Position numbers and translations under genes: made by a program
From: Thermoplasmata archaeon
Lineage (GTDB): Archaea; Thermoplasmatota; Thermoplasmata; Lutacidiplasmatales; UBA184
Assembly (NCBI GenBank): GCA_027314915.1
Contig: DAHUZZ010000002.1
Span: 1 to 64,000, forward strand
Length of the DNA: 64,000 nucleotides
Reading direction: 5' to 3'
In this document: in pieces, positions 54,970 through 62,972 of the stretch
Layout: every line of letters starts with the position of its first letter
How positions within the stretch are numbered: position 1 is the stretch's first letter
Notes under the pieces: model-generated
Seen by the model: the letters and a program-made list of their open reading frames with translations, nothing else
Told to the model about the DNA's origin: nothing
The model's database searches: none

Positions 54970-55197
54970 CTACCGCGGCCGTCCGGCTTCGCCCGAGGCG
55001 AGGAGCTTGAGCCGGTCGCGTCGGGCGTCCCACCCCGTGTAGAGGAAGAGGAAGGCCATCACCAGGAGGAGCACCCCCGGGAACGCGAGGACCGGGGCCA
55101 GCGCGAGGGCGCCGAACACCGCCAGGCTCCCGAGGAAGAGCGCGCCCGCGGCCAGGCAGAGCGAGCCGCCGAGGAGGAAGATCGTCTCGTTGAGCAT
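54970..55197 (-). CDS. Small two-helix membrane protein
   Basis: A 75-residue protein with two membrane segments (FLLGGSLCLAAGALFLGSL, LAFPGVLLLVMAFLFLYTG) and a charged C-terminal tail (WDARRDRLKLLASGEAGRPR). It lies upstream of the 54078-54914 gene on the same strand and divergent from tryptophanase. Function unknown. No conserved motif. Confidence 0.65.
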   Translation of the reverse strand: MLNETIFLLGGSLCLAAGALFLGSLAVFGALALAPVLAFPGVLLLVMAFLFLYTGWDARRDRLKLLASGEAGRPR

Positions 55198-55264
55198 GCG
55201 GATCCCGGCCGCCCCGTAGGTCGCGCGTTCGACCCCCGTGGGGGCCCCCGGATTCGGCGGGAGG

Positions 55265-55272
55265 TCTATAAG
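55265..55272 (+). promoter_or_regulatory. TATA box of the tryptophanase gene
   Basis: TCTATAAG is centred about 27 nt before the ATG at 55296; leaderless transcription is likely. Confidence 0.65.
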
Positions 55273-55295
55273 GCCGCCCCCGGTCCGACCGACGG

Positions 55296-56714
55296 ATGCG
55301 TGCGGTCGACGGCACGGGCCTACCGCCGATCGAGCCGTTCCGCATCAAGGTCGTCGAGCGGCTCCCCCAGCCCACCCCCGAGGAACGGGAGCGGGCGCTC
55401 GAACGGGCCGGCTACAACCTGTTCAACCTCACCTCGGACGAGATCCGGATCGATCTCCTGACGGATTCCGGTACGAGCGCGATGAGCGACCACCAGTGGG
55501 CGGCGCTCATGGTGGGCGACGAGAGCTACGCCGGCAGCCGCAACTTCGCGGAGTTCGAATCCACCATCCAGGCGATCACCGGCTTCCCGCACCTGATGCC
55601 AACCCACCAGGGCCGGGCGGCCGAGAACCTGCTGTTCTCCACCCTGTGCAAGCCCGGCGACTTCGTGCCGAACAACATGCACTTCGACACGACCCAGGCG
55701 CACGTGCGGAACAACGGGGCCCGGCCCGTGAACGTGGCCATCGACGAGGCCTACGATCTCGACAGCCCTCACCCGTTCAAGGGCAATGTGGACCTGCCGG
55801 CGCTCACCGCGCTCCTCGACGGCGAGGGATCCGGACGGGTGCCGCTGGTCATGGTCACGATCACGAACAACACCGGAGGGGGTCAGCCGGTCTCGCTCGA
55901 GAACCTCCGGGCCGTCTCCGAGCAGGCCCACGCGCGCCGGATCCCGCTCTACCTCGACATGTGCCGGTGGGCCGAGAACGCCTACTTCATCCGGCAGCGC
56001 GAGCCGGGGATGGCCGACCGCTCCATCGCCGACATCGGCCGCGCGATCTTCGCCCTCGCCGACGGGGCCACCATGAGCGCGAAGAAGGACGGGCTCGTCA
56101 ACATCGGCGGCTTCGTCGCGACCCGCGACCCCGAGCTGTTCGAGCGGCTCAAGGAGGCGCTCATCCTCTACGAGGGGTTCCCCACCTACGGGGGGCTCGC
56201 CCGGCGGGACCTGGGGGCCATCGCCGTGGGGCTGCGGGAGGCGATGGAGCTCGATTACCTGGAGCACCGGATCGAGCAGGTGCGCTACCTGGGGGGGCTC
56301 CTCGCGGCGCGCGGCGTTCCCTTCCTCAAGCCGCCGGGCGGCCACGGGATCTACCTCGACGTCCGCCGGTTCCTGCCGCACCTGACCGAGGAGGACCACG
56401 CCGGCCAGGCGCTCGCGGTCGAGCTCTACCGCGAAGGCGGGGTCCGGAGCGTCGAGGTCGGTGCGATCATGTTCGACGGAGGGGTCACGGAGCGGCACGC
56501 CCCGCTCGACTTCGTCCGGCTCGCCATCCCGCGCCGCGTGTACACCTCCGCGCACCTCGCCTACGTCGCCGAGGTGGTGGCCCGGGTCCACGCCCGGCGG
56601 GAGGGCGTCCGGGGCCTGGTGATGACGCACCGCCCCCCGCGGCTCCCGCACTTCACCGCCCGGTTCGCCCCCGCGGGCGCGAAGGTGCCCCCGACTCCCG
56701 CGGAACGCCGCTGA
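55296..56714 (+). CDS. tnaA: Tryptophanase / tyrosine phenol-lyase family PLP enzyme
   Basis: A 472-residue protein, the same length as E. coli TnaA. Family features include FRIKVVERL near the N-terminus, TDSGTSAMSDHQWAALMVGDESYAGSRNF, HQGRAAENLLFS, NNTGGGQPVSLENLRAVS, YLDMCRWAENAYFI and the PLP lysine motif MSAKKDGLVNIGG (K264). It cleaves L-tryptophan (or tyrosine) to indole (or phenol), pyruvate and ammonia. Tryptophan is the more likely substrate, but the two families are hard to separate by eye. It stands alone with its own TATA box, before the rml cluster. Confidence 0.9.
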   Translation: MRAVDGTGLPPIEPFRIKVVERLPQPTPEERERALERAGYNLFNLTSDEIRIDLLTDSGTSAMSDHQWAALMVGDESYAGSRNFAEFESTIQAITGFPHLMPTHQGRAAENLLFSTLCKPGDFVPNNMHFDTTQAHVRNNGARPVNVAIDEAYDLDSPHPFKGNVDLPALTALLDGEGSGRVPLVMVTITNNTGGGQPVSLENLRAVSEQAHARRIPLYLDMCRWAENAYFIRQREPGMADRSIADIGRAIFALADGATMSAKKDGLVNIGGFVATRDPELFERLKEALILYEGFPTYGGLARRDLGAIAVGLREAMELDYLEHRIEQVRYLGGLLAARGVPFLKPPGGHGIYLDVRRFLPHLTEEDHAGQALAVELYREGGVRSVEVGAIMFDGGVTERHAPLDFVRLAIPRRVYTSAHLAYVAEVVARVHARREGVRGLVMTHRPPRLPHFTARFAPAGAKVPPTPAERR

Positions 56715-56793
56715 CCCCGTCCCGGAGTCGCACGAACCGGCCGCCGGGCCCCCTCGGCCCCCGGCCTCCGGCCGGTGCCTCCGGTTTGGAATT

Positions 56794-56801
56794 CTTATAA
56801 A
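56794..56801 (+). promoter_or_regulatory. TATA box of the rml operon
   Basis: CTTATAAA, an excellent archaeal TATA match preceded by the purine-rich GGAATT (BRE-like), is centred about 27 nt before the GTG at 56824. Confidence 0.75.
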
Positions 56802-56823
56802 CCGGGCCGGGAGTAGTTGCGAT

Positions 56824-57816
56824 GTGAAAGTCGTCCTGACGGGCGCCGCGGGGTTCATCGGCTCGAACCTTGCCCGGCAGTGGGTGGTGGAGCATCCCGA
56901 GGACACCGTCACCGTCTTCGATCTCCTGACCTACGCGGGCCGCCGGGAGTCGCTCCGCGAACTCGAGGCGCTCCCGAACTTCCGGTTCGTGCGGGGCGAC
57001 GTCGCCGAGCGGGGGGACCTCGACCCCGTGGTGGCCGACGCCGACCTCGTGGTCCACCTGGCGGCCGAGTCGCACAACGACCGGGCCATCGCCGACCCCC
57101 GCCCCTTCGTACGGACCAACATCGTGGGGACCGCGACGCTCCTCGAGTCCTGCCGGCGCCACGACGTGCCCCGCGCGCACTTCGTCTCGACGGACGAGGT
57201 GTTCGGCTCGCTCGAGCTCGACGATCCCCGGAGGTTCGACGAGAGCTCGCCGTACCGCCCCCGGGGGCCCTACAGCGCGTCGAAGGCCGCCGCCGACCAC
57301 CTGGTGCGCGCCTGGCAGACCACCTACGGCCTGCCGCTCACGCTGTCGAACTGCTCGAACAACTTCGGCCCCTACCAGTTCCCCGAGAAGCTCATCCCGC
57401 TCGCGATCACGAACCTGATCCGCGGCCGGAAGGTCCCGCTCTACGGCGACGGCCGGTACGTCCGGGACTGGATCGACGTGGGCGATCACTGCCGGGCGCT
57501 CGAGCTCGTCGCCCGGAAGGGACGGCCCGGCGTCACCTACCTCATCTCGGCGGAGACGGAGGTGGCGAACCTGGAGCTCGTCCACCGCCTCCTCGCGATC
57601 TTCGGCTCGGGGCCCGACATGATCGAGCACGTGGCGGACCGGCCCGGCCACGACCGGCGGTACGCCCTCGACCCGCGGCGGCTCCGCGAGGAGTTCGGAT
57701 GGGCCCCCGCCCACACCTTCGACCAGGCGCTCTCCGAGACCGTCCGATGGTACCGGGCGCACCCCGAGTGGTGGGAGCCGCTCCTCCCCCACGTGGTCGG
57801 CGGAGCGGCCCGATGA
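56824..57816 (+). CDS. rmlB: dTDP-glucose 4,6-dehydratase
   Basis: A 330-residue extended short-chain dehydrogenase. The NAD loop is TGAAGFIGSNL, the second region DADLVVHLAAESHNDRAI, the catalytic TDE is in FVSTDEVFGSL, and YSASKAAADH is the YxxxK motif. NNFGPYQFPEKLIPL is characteristic of RmlB. It makes dTDP-4-keto-6-deoxyglucose, the second step of dTDP-rhamnose synthesis. The GTG start is set by the TATA box 27 nt upstream. The stop overlaps rmlC (ATGA). First gene of a four-gene operon. Confidence 0.94.
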   Translation: MKVVLTGAAGFIGSNLARQWVVEHPEDTVTVFDLLTYAGRRESLRELEALPNFRFVRGDVAERGDLDPVVADADLVVHLAAESHNDRAIADPRPFVRTNIVGTATLLESCRRHDVPRAHFVSTDEVFGSLELDDPRRFDESSPYRPRGPYSASKAAADHLVRAWQTTYGLPLTLSNCSNNFGPYQFPEKLIPLAITNLIRGRKVPLYGDGRYVRDWIDVGDHCRALELVARKGRPGVTYLISAETEVANLELVHRLLAIFGSGPDMIEHVADRPGHDRRYALDPRRLREEFGWAPAHTFDQALSETVRWYRAHPEWWEPLLPHVVGGAAR

Positions 57817-58397
57817 GCGGCCCGGACCCGCTCGCCCCGATCTCGCCGTCCGAGATCCGGATCCCGGGCGCGCGCGCCCTCGTCCGGACGATCCACCAGG
57901 ACCCCCGCGGCCTGCTGGTCGAGATGCTCCGCTCGGACGACGCGGCCGTGGACGGCCGGCACTTCGCGATGGCCTACACCTCGGTCACGGTCCCCGGCGA
58001 GTTCCGGGACCGCGACCGCTGGCACGTCCACAAGGTCCAGAGCGACCGGTTCGTGGTGCCGCTCGGGGAGATGATCCTCGCGCTGTACGATGGCCGGGCC
58101 GAGTCCCCCACCCACGGCGTCCTCCACACGGTCCGCATGACCGGTCCGCCGCCGGACCGGCCCGGCGCCGCGGCGGCGGGCGCCCGGCAGACCTACCTCG
58201 TCCCGATCCCGCCCGGGGTCTACCACTGCATCGGCAACCTCTCCGACCAGCCGTTCGTGCTCGTGAACTTCCCGACCGAGCTCTACAACGCTTCGGACGA
58301 GGGACGGGTCCCCTTCGCGACGCTCCCCATCCCGTCGCTCGGCCGCCCGTTCCGATGGGACGAGGTGCCGCGCACCGGGGGCGCGGGCCCCCGGTGA
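57813..58397 (+). CDS. rmlC: dTDP-4-dehydrorhamnose 3,5-epimerase-like protein
   Basis: A 194-residue cupin protein of the RmlC branch. The region WHVHKVQSDRFVVPLGEMILALYDGR corresponds to the conserved HxHxxxxD/W element, and PIPPGVYHCIGNLSDQPFVLVNFPTELYNASDEGR to the later conserved motif. The N-terminal part (LVRTIHQDPRGLLVEMLR) also matches. Epimerisation at C3 and C5 would give dTDP-4-keto-rhamnose. It overlaps rmlB (ATGA) and rmlD (GTGA). Some WbpE- or FdtA-type cupins are similar, so specificity is likely but not certain. Confidence 0.87.
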   Translation: MSGPDPLAPISPSEIRIPGARALVRTIHQDPRGLLVEMLRSDDAAVDGRHFAMAYTSVTVPGEFRDRDRWHVHKVQSDRFVVPLGEMILALYDGRAESPTHGVLHTVRMTGPPPDRPGAAAAGARQTYLVPIPPGVYHCIGNLSDQPFVLVNFPTELYNASDEGRVPFATLPIPSLGRPFRWDEVPRTGGAGPR

Positions 58398-59326
58398 GCG
58401 ACCTCCTCGTCTTCGGCGCCGCCTCCCTCGTGGGCTCCGAGTTCGTCGCCCGCACCGCGCACGCGGTGCACGCCGCCGGGCGCACCGACCCACGGACGCA
58501 GGGGTTCCCGGCGGCGAGCTTCACGTCCGTCGACCTCCTCGATGCCCGCGCGGTCGCGGAGGTGGTCGAACGTTCGGTCGCCGAAGTGGTCGTGAACTTC
58601 GCCGCGGCCACGGACGTCGACGGCGTCGAGCGGGAACGGCCCGCCACCCTCGGGGCGGCGGGCGGCCCGGCGTACCGGCTCAACGCGATCGCCCCCCGGG
58701 CGATGGCCGAGGCCGCCGAGCGCTCCGGGAAGCGGCTCATCACCCTCTCGACCGACTTCGTCTTCGACGGGGTCGACGGGCCGTACGACGAGCGGGCCGA
58801 GCCGGCCCCCTTCGGTCCCAAGGTGAGCTGGTACGGCTACACCAAGGGGGTCGGCGAGGTCGACGCGCGCGCCGCCTCGGCCGCGACCGCGGTCCTCCGC
58901 ATCGCCTACCCCTTCCGCGCCCGGTTCGCCGGGAAGCTCGACTTCGCGCGCGGGCTCGTGGCGCGCCGCCGCGCCGGCCGGCTCCCGCCGCTCTTCGCGG
59001 ACCAGCAGTTCACCCCGACGTGGATCCCGGACGTGGGGCGCGCGGTGGAGCACCTGATCCGTTCCGGGGAGCGGGGCGTACTCCATGTCGCCTCGCCCGA
59101 GCTCACGACGCCGTGGGAGTTCGGGAGCTACCTGTTCGGGCTCGTCGACCGCACGGAGCTCCGGCTCCCGCAGGGCTCGATGGCGGAGTTCCTCGAGAAG
59201 CCCGGGACCACGCCCCGGCCCCGGCGCGGAGGGCTTAAGGTGGGGCGCCTTCCCGGGGCCGGCGTGGAGCTCACCGGCTGGCGGCGCGCGCTCGAGGAGT
59301 TCGTCCGGGAGGGCGGCGCCGCGTGA
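58394..59326 (+). CDS. rmlD: dTDP-4-dehydrorhamnose reductase
   Basis: A 310-residue SDR-type protein. The N-terminal dinucleotide loop reads LLVFGAASLVGSEF, a variant of GxxGxxG, then VVVNFAAATDVDGVER, LNAIAPRAMAEAAERSGKRLITLSTDFVFDG, WYGYTKGVGE (YxxxK) and IPDVGRAVEHLI. These are the RmlD landmarks. It reduces the 4-keto sugar to dTDP-L-rhamnose. It overlaps rmlC by 4 nt (GTGA), and its stop overlaps rmlA. The altered Gly-rich loop (AAS instead of GxxG) is unusual for the family. Confidence 0.87.
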   Translation: MSDLLVFGAASLVGSEFVARTAHAVHAAGRTDPRTQGFPAASFTSVDLLDARAVAEVVERSVAEVVVNFAAATDVDGVERERPATLGAAGGPAYRLNAIAPRAMAEAAERSGKRLITLSTDFVFDGVDGPYDERAEPAPFGPKVSWYGYTKGVGEVDARAASAATAVLRIAYPFRARFAGKLDFARGLVARRRAGRLPPLFADQQFTPTWIPDVGRAVEHLIRSGERGVLHVASPELTTPWEFGSYLFGLVDRTELRLPQGSMAEFLEKPGTTPRPRRGGLKVGRLPGAGVELTGWRRALEEFVREGGAA

Positions 59327-60396
59327 AGGGGCTCATCCTCGCCGGCGGGCACGGGACCCGGCTCCGGCCGCTCACCTTCTCGGGCAACAAGCACATGATC
59401 CCCATCGCCAACGAGCCGATCCTCTTCTACGGGCTCCGGCACCTCGCGCGGGCCGGCATCCGCGAGGTGGGGGTGATCCTGGGACCGATCCAGGAGGGGA
59501 TCCGGGAGGCGATCGGGAACGGCTCCGACTTCGGGCTCGAGGTCACCTACATCGAGCAGGGCGCCCCGAAGGGGCTCGCGCAGGCCGTGCAGTGCGCCCG
59601 GGCGTTCCTTTCCGACGACCCGTTCGTGATGTACCTGGGCGACAACCTCCTCCAGCAGGGGGTCCGCCCGTTCGTCGACCTGTACGAGGCGGAGCACCCC
59701 GATGCGGTGGTGGGCGCGACGCCCGTGGCCGAGCCGCGCCACTACGGCGTGCTCGAGCTCGACGGCGACCGGATCGCCTCCATCGAGGAGAAGCCGGCGC
59801 AGCCGAAGAGCAACCTGGCGCTCATCGGGGTCTACCTGTTCACGCCCGCGATCCACCCCATCATCGACCAGCTCACGCCCTCCCGGCGGGGCGAGCTCGA
59901 GATCACCGAGGCCATCTGGCAGCTCCACCGGGCCGGCCGGCGCGTCCGGGTCCAGCGCGTCGAGGGCTGGTGGAAGGACACGGGGCTGCCCGGCGACCTC
60001 CTCGACGCGAACGACCTGGTGCTCGACACCCTCCCGGGCTCCGCGTTCCTCCGGCAGGGCACGATCGACCCGTCGGCGAAGCTGATCGGCTCCGTCGGCG
60101 TGGGCGCAGACTCGGTGATCGAGGGGGACTGCGAGATCCGCGGACCCGTGCTCATCGGCCGGAACGTGCGGATCGGCCGGGGGGCCCGGATCGGACCCCG
60201 GACGGCGCTCGGCAACGGGTCGGCCGTGGAGGGCGCGGAGGTCCGGCGCTCGATCGTCCTCGAGGGGACCCGGATCGAGGGACCCGTGCGCGTCCACGAC
60301 AGCATCATCGGGCGGAACGTGGTGATCCGCGGCGGATCGGGAGCCCCGGCCGAGCTCACGCTCATCGTCGGCGACGCGGCGCAGATCCGCGCCTAG
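59323..60396 (+). CDS. rmlA: Glucose-1-phosphate thymidylyltransferase (long archaeal-type RmlA)
   Basis: A 357-residue nucleotidyltransferase with the pyrophosphorylase motif LAGGHGTRLRPLT, the lysine/asparagine contacts GNKHMIPIANEPILFYGL, MYLGDNLL (catalytic Asp), and EKPAQPKSNLALIGVYLF. The C-terminal about 115 residues form a left-handed beta-helix with hexapeptide-like repeats (VGADSVIEGDCEIRGP, VLIGRNVRIGRGARIGP). Bacterial RmlA is about 290 residues; the extended form is known in archaea and some bacteria. It starts with GTG overlapping rmlD. It makes dTDP-glucose, the first step, although encoded last here. Confidence 0.92.
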   Translation: MKGLILAGGHGTRLRPLTFSGNKHMIPIANEPILFYGLRHLARAGIREVGVILGPIQEGIREAIGNGSDFGLEVTYIEQGAPKGLAQAVQCARAFLSDDPFVMYLGDNLLQQGVRPFVDLYEAEHPDAVVGATPVAEPRHYGVLELDGDRIASIEEKPAQPKSNLALIGVYLFTPAIHPIIDQLTPSRRGELEITEAIWQLHRAGRRVRVQRVEGWWKDTGLPGDLLDANDLVLDTLPGSAFLRQGTIDPSAKLIGSVGVGADSVIEGDCEIRGPVLIGRNVRIGRGARIGPRTALGNGSAVEGAEVRRSIVLEGTRIEGPVRVHDSIIGRNVVIRGGSGAPAELTLIVGDAAQIRA

Positions 60397-60405
60397 CGGA
60401 CGACG

Positions 60406-60918
60406 ATGCGGCCCGGCCCCGCGAAGGAACTCGGGACCGCTCGGGCGAGCTGGGAGGAGCTCCACGAGCTCGTCGAGCGGGACGGGTCCATCGGCGACCG
60501 CCTGGTGCTGCTCGAGGAGATCCCGCGGGAGGAGCTCGCGGGGGCGCTCGGGCGCTGGGAGGAGTTGCTCGTCCTCCGGCACCCGGCCGTGTGGGACCGG
60601 CTGCTCGCCCGGGCCGACCGGATCCCCGGCGTGGTCGCCCCGGCCGCGCTGCAGCGCGAGCACACGATCTTCCCCTCCTCCGTGGGGCAGCTCCGGTGGC
60701 TGTTCGACCTGACGGGCCGGGAGGGCCACGGCGGTAACCGCCAGGCGCTCGGCCAGTCCTGGAAGCTCCTCGTGGAGGCGGTGAGCCGGCACCTGGCCGA
60801 TGAGCGGGGCTACCTCGAGGGGATCGGGACGGAGGAGCGTGGGCGGACCGGGAGCGACGAGGGCCGCGGGGGCGCGGACCGAGCCGCCCCGCCCTCCACG
60901 CACGGGCAACGAAGTTAA
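60406..60918 (+). CDS. Unknown helical protein after the rml operon
   Basis: A 170-residue protein, strongly helical and charged (RASWEELHELVERDGSIGDRLVLLEEIPREELAGALGRWEELLVL). No domain recognised. The stretch ADRIPGVVAPAALQREHTIFPSSVGQLRWLFDLTGREGHGGNRQ may be the most conserved part. The C-terminal 30 residues are Gly/Arg/Ser-rich and probably disordered. It lies 9 nt after rmlA and could be co-transcribed with the rhamnose genes. Confidence 0.6.
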   Translation: MRPGPAKELGTARASWEELHELVERDGSIGDRLVLLEEIPREELAGALGRWEELLVLRHPAVWDRLLARADRIPGVVAPAALQREHTIFPSSVGQLRWLFDLTGREGHGGNRQALGQSWKLLVEAVSRHLADERGYLEGIGTEERGRTGSDEGRGGADRAAPPSTHGQRS

Positions 60919-60948
60919 TACCCGGGCCCCGTCGCCCACCGACCGCCC

Positions 60949-61173
60949 ATGGGAATCGAGGACGAGCTCTCCGGGAACGGCGTGAAGGTGTACAAGACCA
61001 TGAAGGACCTCGGCATGATCGCCGAGGAGAAGATGGGGACCGCCGAGCGGATCACCCAGTCGGCGAAGCTTCCGAAGAACATGGTCCTGAACGCGCTCCA
61101 GGAGCTCCAGACGAAGAGCTTCGCCCGGCGGAAGGTCCGGGAAAAGGCCGCCGGCTACTACCTGACGAAGTAG
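60949..61173 (+). CDS. Small winged-helix-like protein
   Basis: A 74-residue protein with the pattern DLGMIAEEKMGTAERITQSAKLPKNMVLNALQELQTKSFARRKVREKAAGYYLT, which fits a helix-turn-helix followed by a wing (KSFARRKV...GYYLT). Such tiny wHTH proteins are common in archaea and usually regulate transcription or assist protein interactions. A TATA-like AGTTAATA lies about 30 nt upstream. It ends 19 bp before the convergent TFB gene. Confidence 0.78.
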   Translation: MGIEDELSGNGVKVYKTMKDLGMIAEEKMGTAERITQSAKLPKNMVLNALQELQTKSFARRKVREKAAGYYLTK

Positions 61174-61192
61174 GGCGCGGAGGCGGGCGGGA

Positions 61193-62167
61193 TCACGCGC
61201 CGCTCGCCCCGGCCCGGGCGCGCCGGCCCTCGATCGCCTCGAGGAGGCGGCTCGTCGAACGCAGGGTGACCTCGGTCACCGCGCTCACCCGCGCCACCTG
61301 GGCCCGGGACCGGTGCTCGCCGTTGCGGTCGGCCGCGAGGTAGATGAGCGCCGCTACGAGGCCGTGCGCGGGCAGCCCGGAGAGCTCCGGGTCCTGCTGC
61401 GCCTCTTCCAGCATCGCCTCCACGGTGGATCGGACGCGCGCCGAGAGCGCGAGCTCCTCCGCGTAGCGCGCCAGGAACGCGCGGGTGTTGATCGAGGGCG
61501 CGGCCACGCCGAGGCCGCGGTGCAGGACCTTGAACGCCCGGCCCACCTCGGCCCGGCGGGCGCCGACGGCCTTGGAGACCTCGCCCAGGGTCCGGGGCAT
61601 CGAGTAGACCCGGCAGGCCGCGTAGAGCGTGGCCCCGATGCACGACGGGAGGCCCCGGCCGCGGAAGAGCCCCCGCGTGGCGCACTCGCGGAAGAGCCGC
61701 TCCGCCTCGGTCGCCACGATCGGCGGAAGCCCCAGGGTCTGCGCCGCATGGGTGATGGCTCCGCGCGCCTGCGAGCGCTCGAGCGTGCTCTCGGCCGCCC
61801 GGGCGGTCTGGCGCTGGGCGACCCGGCGGAGATGCTGGAACTCGTAGCGGCGGGCCCACCCGAGGGGGCGGCCCTGTCCGTCCCGGGAGCCGCTCAGCAC
61901 CGATCCGAGCGCACGGCGGGTCTCGTTGCCCCGGCCCACGAAGGGGCCGATCCCCCGGCCGCTCCCGTCGGAGCCGGGGGTCGCCCGGAGGAAGGGCGCC
62001 GGGGTGACGAATTCGGTGCCGTCCAGGACGAGCCCGCACTCGGCGCAGTGCACCTCGCCGAGCGACTCGTCGCGGACCTGGCGGCGGGCACCGCACATGG
62101 GACAGGCGCTCGCCTCGGCCCCTTCGGGACCGGGCGGCCCCGCACCCGGCGCGGGGGGGTTTGACAC
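61193..62167 (-). CDS. tfb: Transcription initiation factor B (TFB)
   Basis: A 324-residue TFB. The N-terminal zinc ribbon has C22/C25 (CPMCG) and C41/C44 (CAECG). The B-finger/linker region includes GRGNETRRALGSVLSGSRDGQG, and two cyclin-like repeats follow (residues about 125-215, about 220-310, with YAACRVYSMPRTLGEVSKAVG and IYLAADRNGEHRSRAQVARVSAVTEVTLRSTSRLL). TFB bridges TBP and RNA polymerase at archaeal promoters; its presence fixes the domain. The GTG at 62167 is chosen because TATA-like GATTATATAC (minus, near 62198-62189) lies about 27 nt upstream. Confidence 0.95.
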   Translation of the reverse strand: MSNPPAPGAGPPGPEGAEASACPMCGARRQVRDESLGEVHCAECGLVLDGTEFVTPAPFLRATPGSDGSGRGIGPFVGRGNETRRALGSVLSGSRDGQGRPLGWARRYEFQHLRRVAQRQTARAAESTLERSQARGAITHAAQTLGLPPIVATEAERLFRECATRGLFRGRGLPSCIGATLYAACRVYSMPRTLGEVSKAVGARRAEVGRAFKVLHRGLGVAAPSINTRAFLARYAEELALSARVRSTVEAMLEEAQQDPELSGLPAHGLVAALIYLAADRNGEHRSRAQVARVSAVTEVTLRSTSRLLEAIEGRRARAGASGA

Positions 62168-62187
62168 AGCGTCGCATGACGGAAGGG

Positions 62188-62200
62188 AGTATATAATCAA
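62188..62200 (-). promoter_or_regulatory. TATA box of the tfb gene
   Basis: On the minus strand TTGATTATATACT is centred about 27 nt before the GTG at 62167. It is the strongest A/T block of the region and consistent with a leaderless transcript. Confidence 0.7.
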
Positions 62201-62248
62201 TATGGGTCGGCCCTCGCCGGAAGAGCACCTGCGCACGCGCCGAGTACA

Positions 62249-62257
62249 CAATATTTA
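62249..62257 (+). promoter_or_regulatory. TATA box of the membrane-anchored protein gene
   Basis: CAATATTTA is centred about 29 nt before the ATG at 62282. Confidence 0.55.
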
Positions 62258-62281
62258 GACTCTCCGACACCTCGGCCGGGC

Positions 62282-62953
62282 ATGCGACCGTGGCTCGTCT
62301 CGATCGGCGTCGCCTTCCTGGTGGTGGGCGGAGCGGCGCTCGCCTCGCTCTACGCGGCCTCGGACGCTCCGAACCATGAGCAGGTCGACTCCACCTCCAC
62401 GGTCGAGGTCAACCCGACGATCTGGGCGCTGACCGCCCCCCTCTGGGGGGAGAACGGCAGCGCCCCGAGCTTCTACGTCCACTGGCAGTCCACCGTGCCG
62501 GTCCAGGTGACGCTCCTCGACGGGGCCGGCTCCCGCTGCCCCGGCGGCGGGAGCTCCTGCGGCTCCCAGGCGATCGTGTGCCCCTGCCCGGTCACCAACT
62601 GGACGGACCGGCTCAGCGGGAACTGGAGCTCCTCGCAGGCGCTCGACTATCCGTACTACGTCCGCGCGCTCGCGGTCGGGGCCGACCCCGGCATCATGAC
62701 CGTCTACGCCACCGGGACCGCGGTCATCGACCAGCCCTCCTACACCCTCCAGCGGATCACGGGGACCTTCGCCGGGTCGGCGGCGGTGCTGGTGGGCGCG
62801 GTCGCGCTCTTCCTGGGGCTGTTCCTCCGGGCGAGCCCGTACGCCGCCCCGCCCCCGGTGATCCCGCTGAGCCCGGAGGACTTGGACGAGCTCTACGGGC
62901 CGGGGAGCGAGGAGGACGAGCCCCCGCCGGCGCGACCCCCGGGTCGACGGTAG
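62282..62953 (+). CDS. Membrane-anchored protein with two helices and an external domain
   Basis: A 223-residue protein: an N-terminal helix (WLVSIGVAFLVVGGAALASL), an external beta-rich domain with two Cys pairs (RCPGGGSSCGSQAIVCPCPV) and N-glycosylation sequons (NGS, NWT, NWS), a second helix (FAGSAAVLVGAVALFLGLFL), and an acidic, Pro-rich cytoplasmic tail. The loop between helices is probably outside the cell. No family recognised. It is divergent from tfb and expressed from its own TATA box. Confidence 0.75.
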   Translation: MRPWLVSIGVAFLVVGGAALASLYAASDAPNHEQVDSTSTVEVNPTIWALTAPLWGENGSAPSFYVHWQSTVPVQVTLLDGAGSRCPGGGSSCGSQAIVCPCPVTNWTDRLSGNWSSSQALDYPYYVRALAVGADPGIMTVYATGTAVIDQPSYTLQRITGTFAGSAAVLVGAVALFLGLFLRASPYAAPPPVIPLSPEDLDELYGPGSEEDEPPPARPPGRR

Positions 62954-62972
62954 CCCGACCGGGCCCGCGCGC

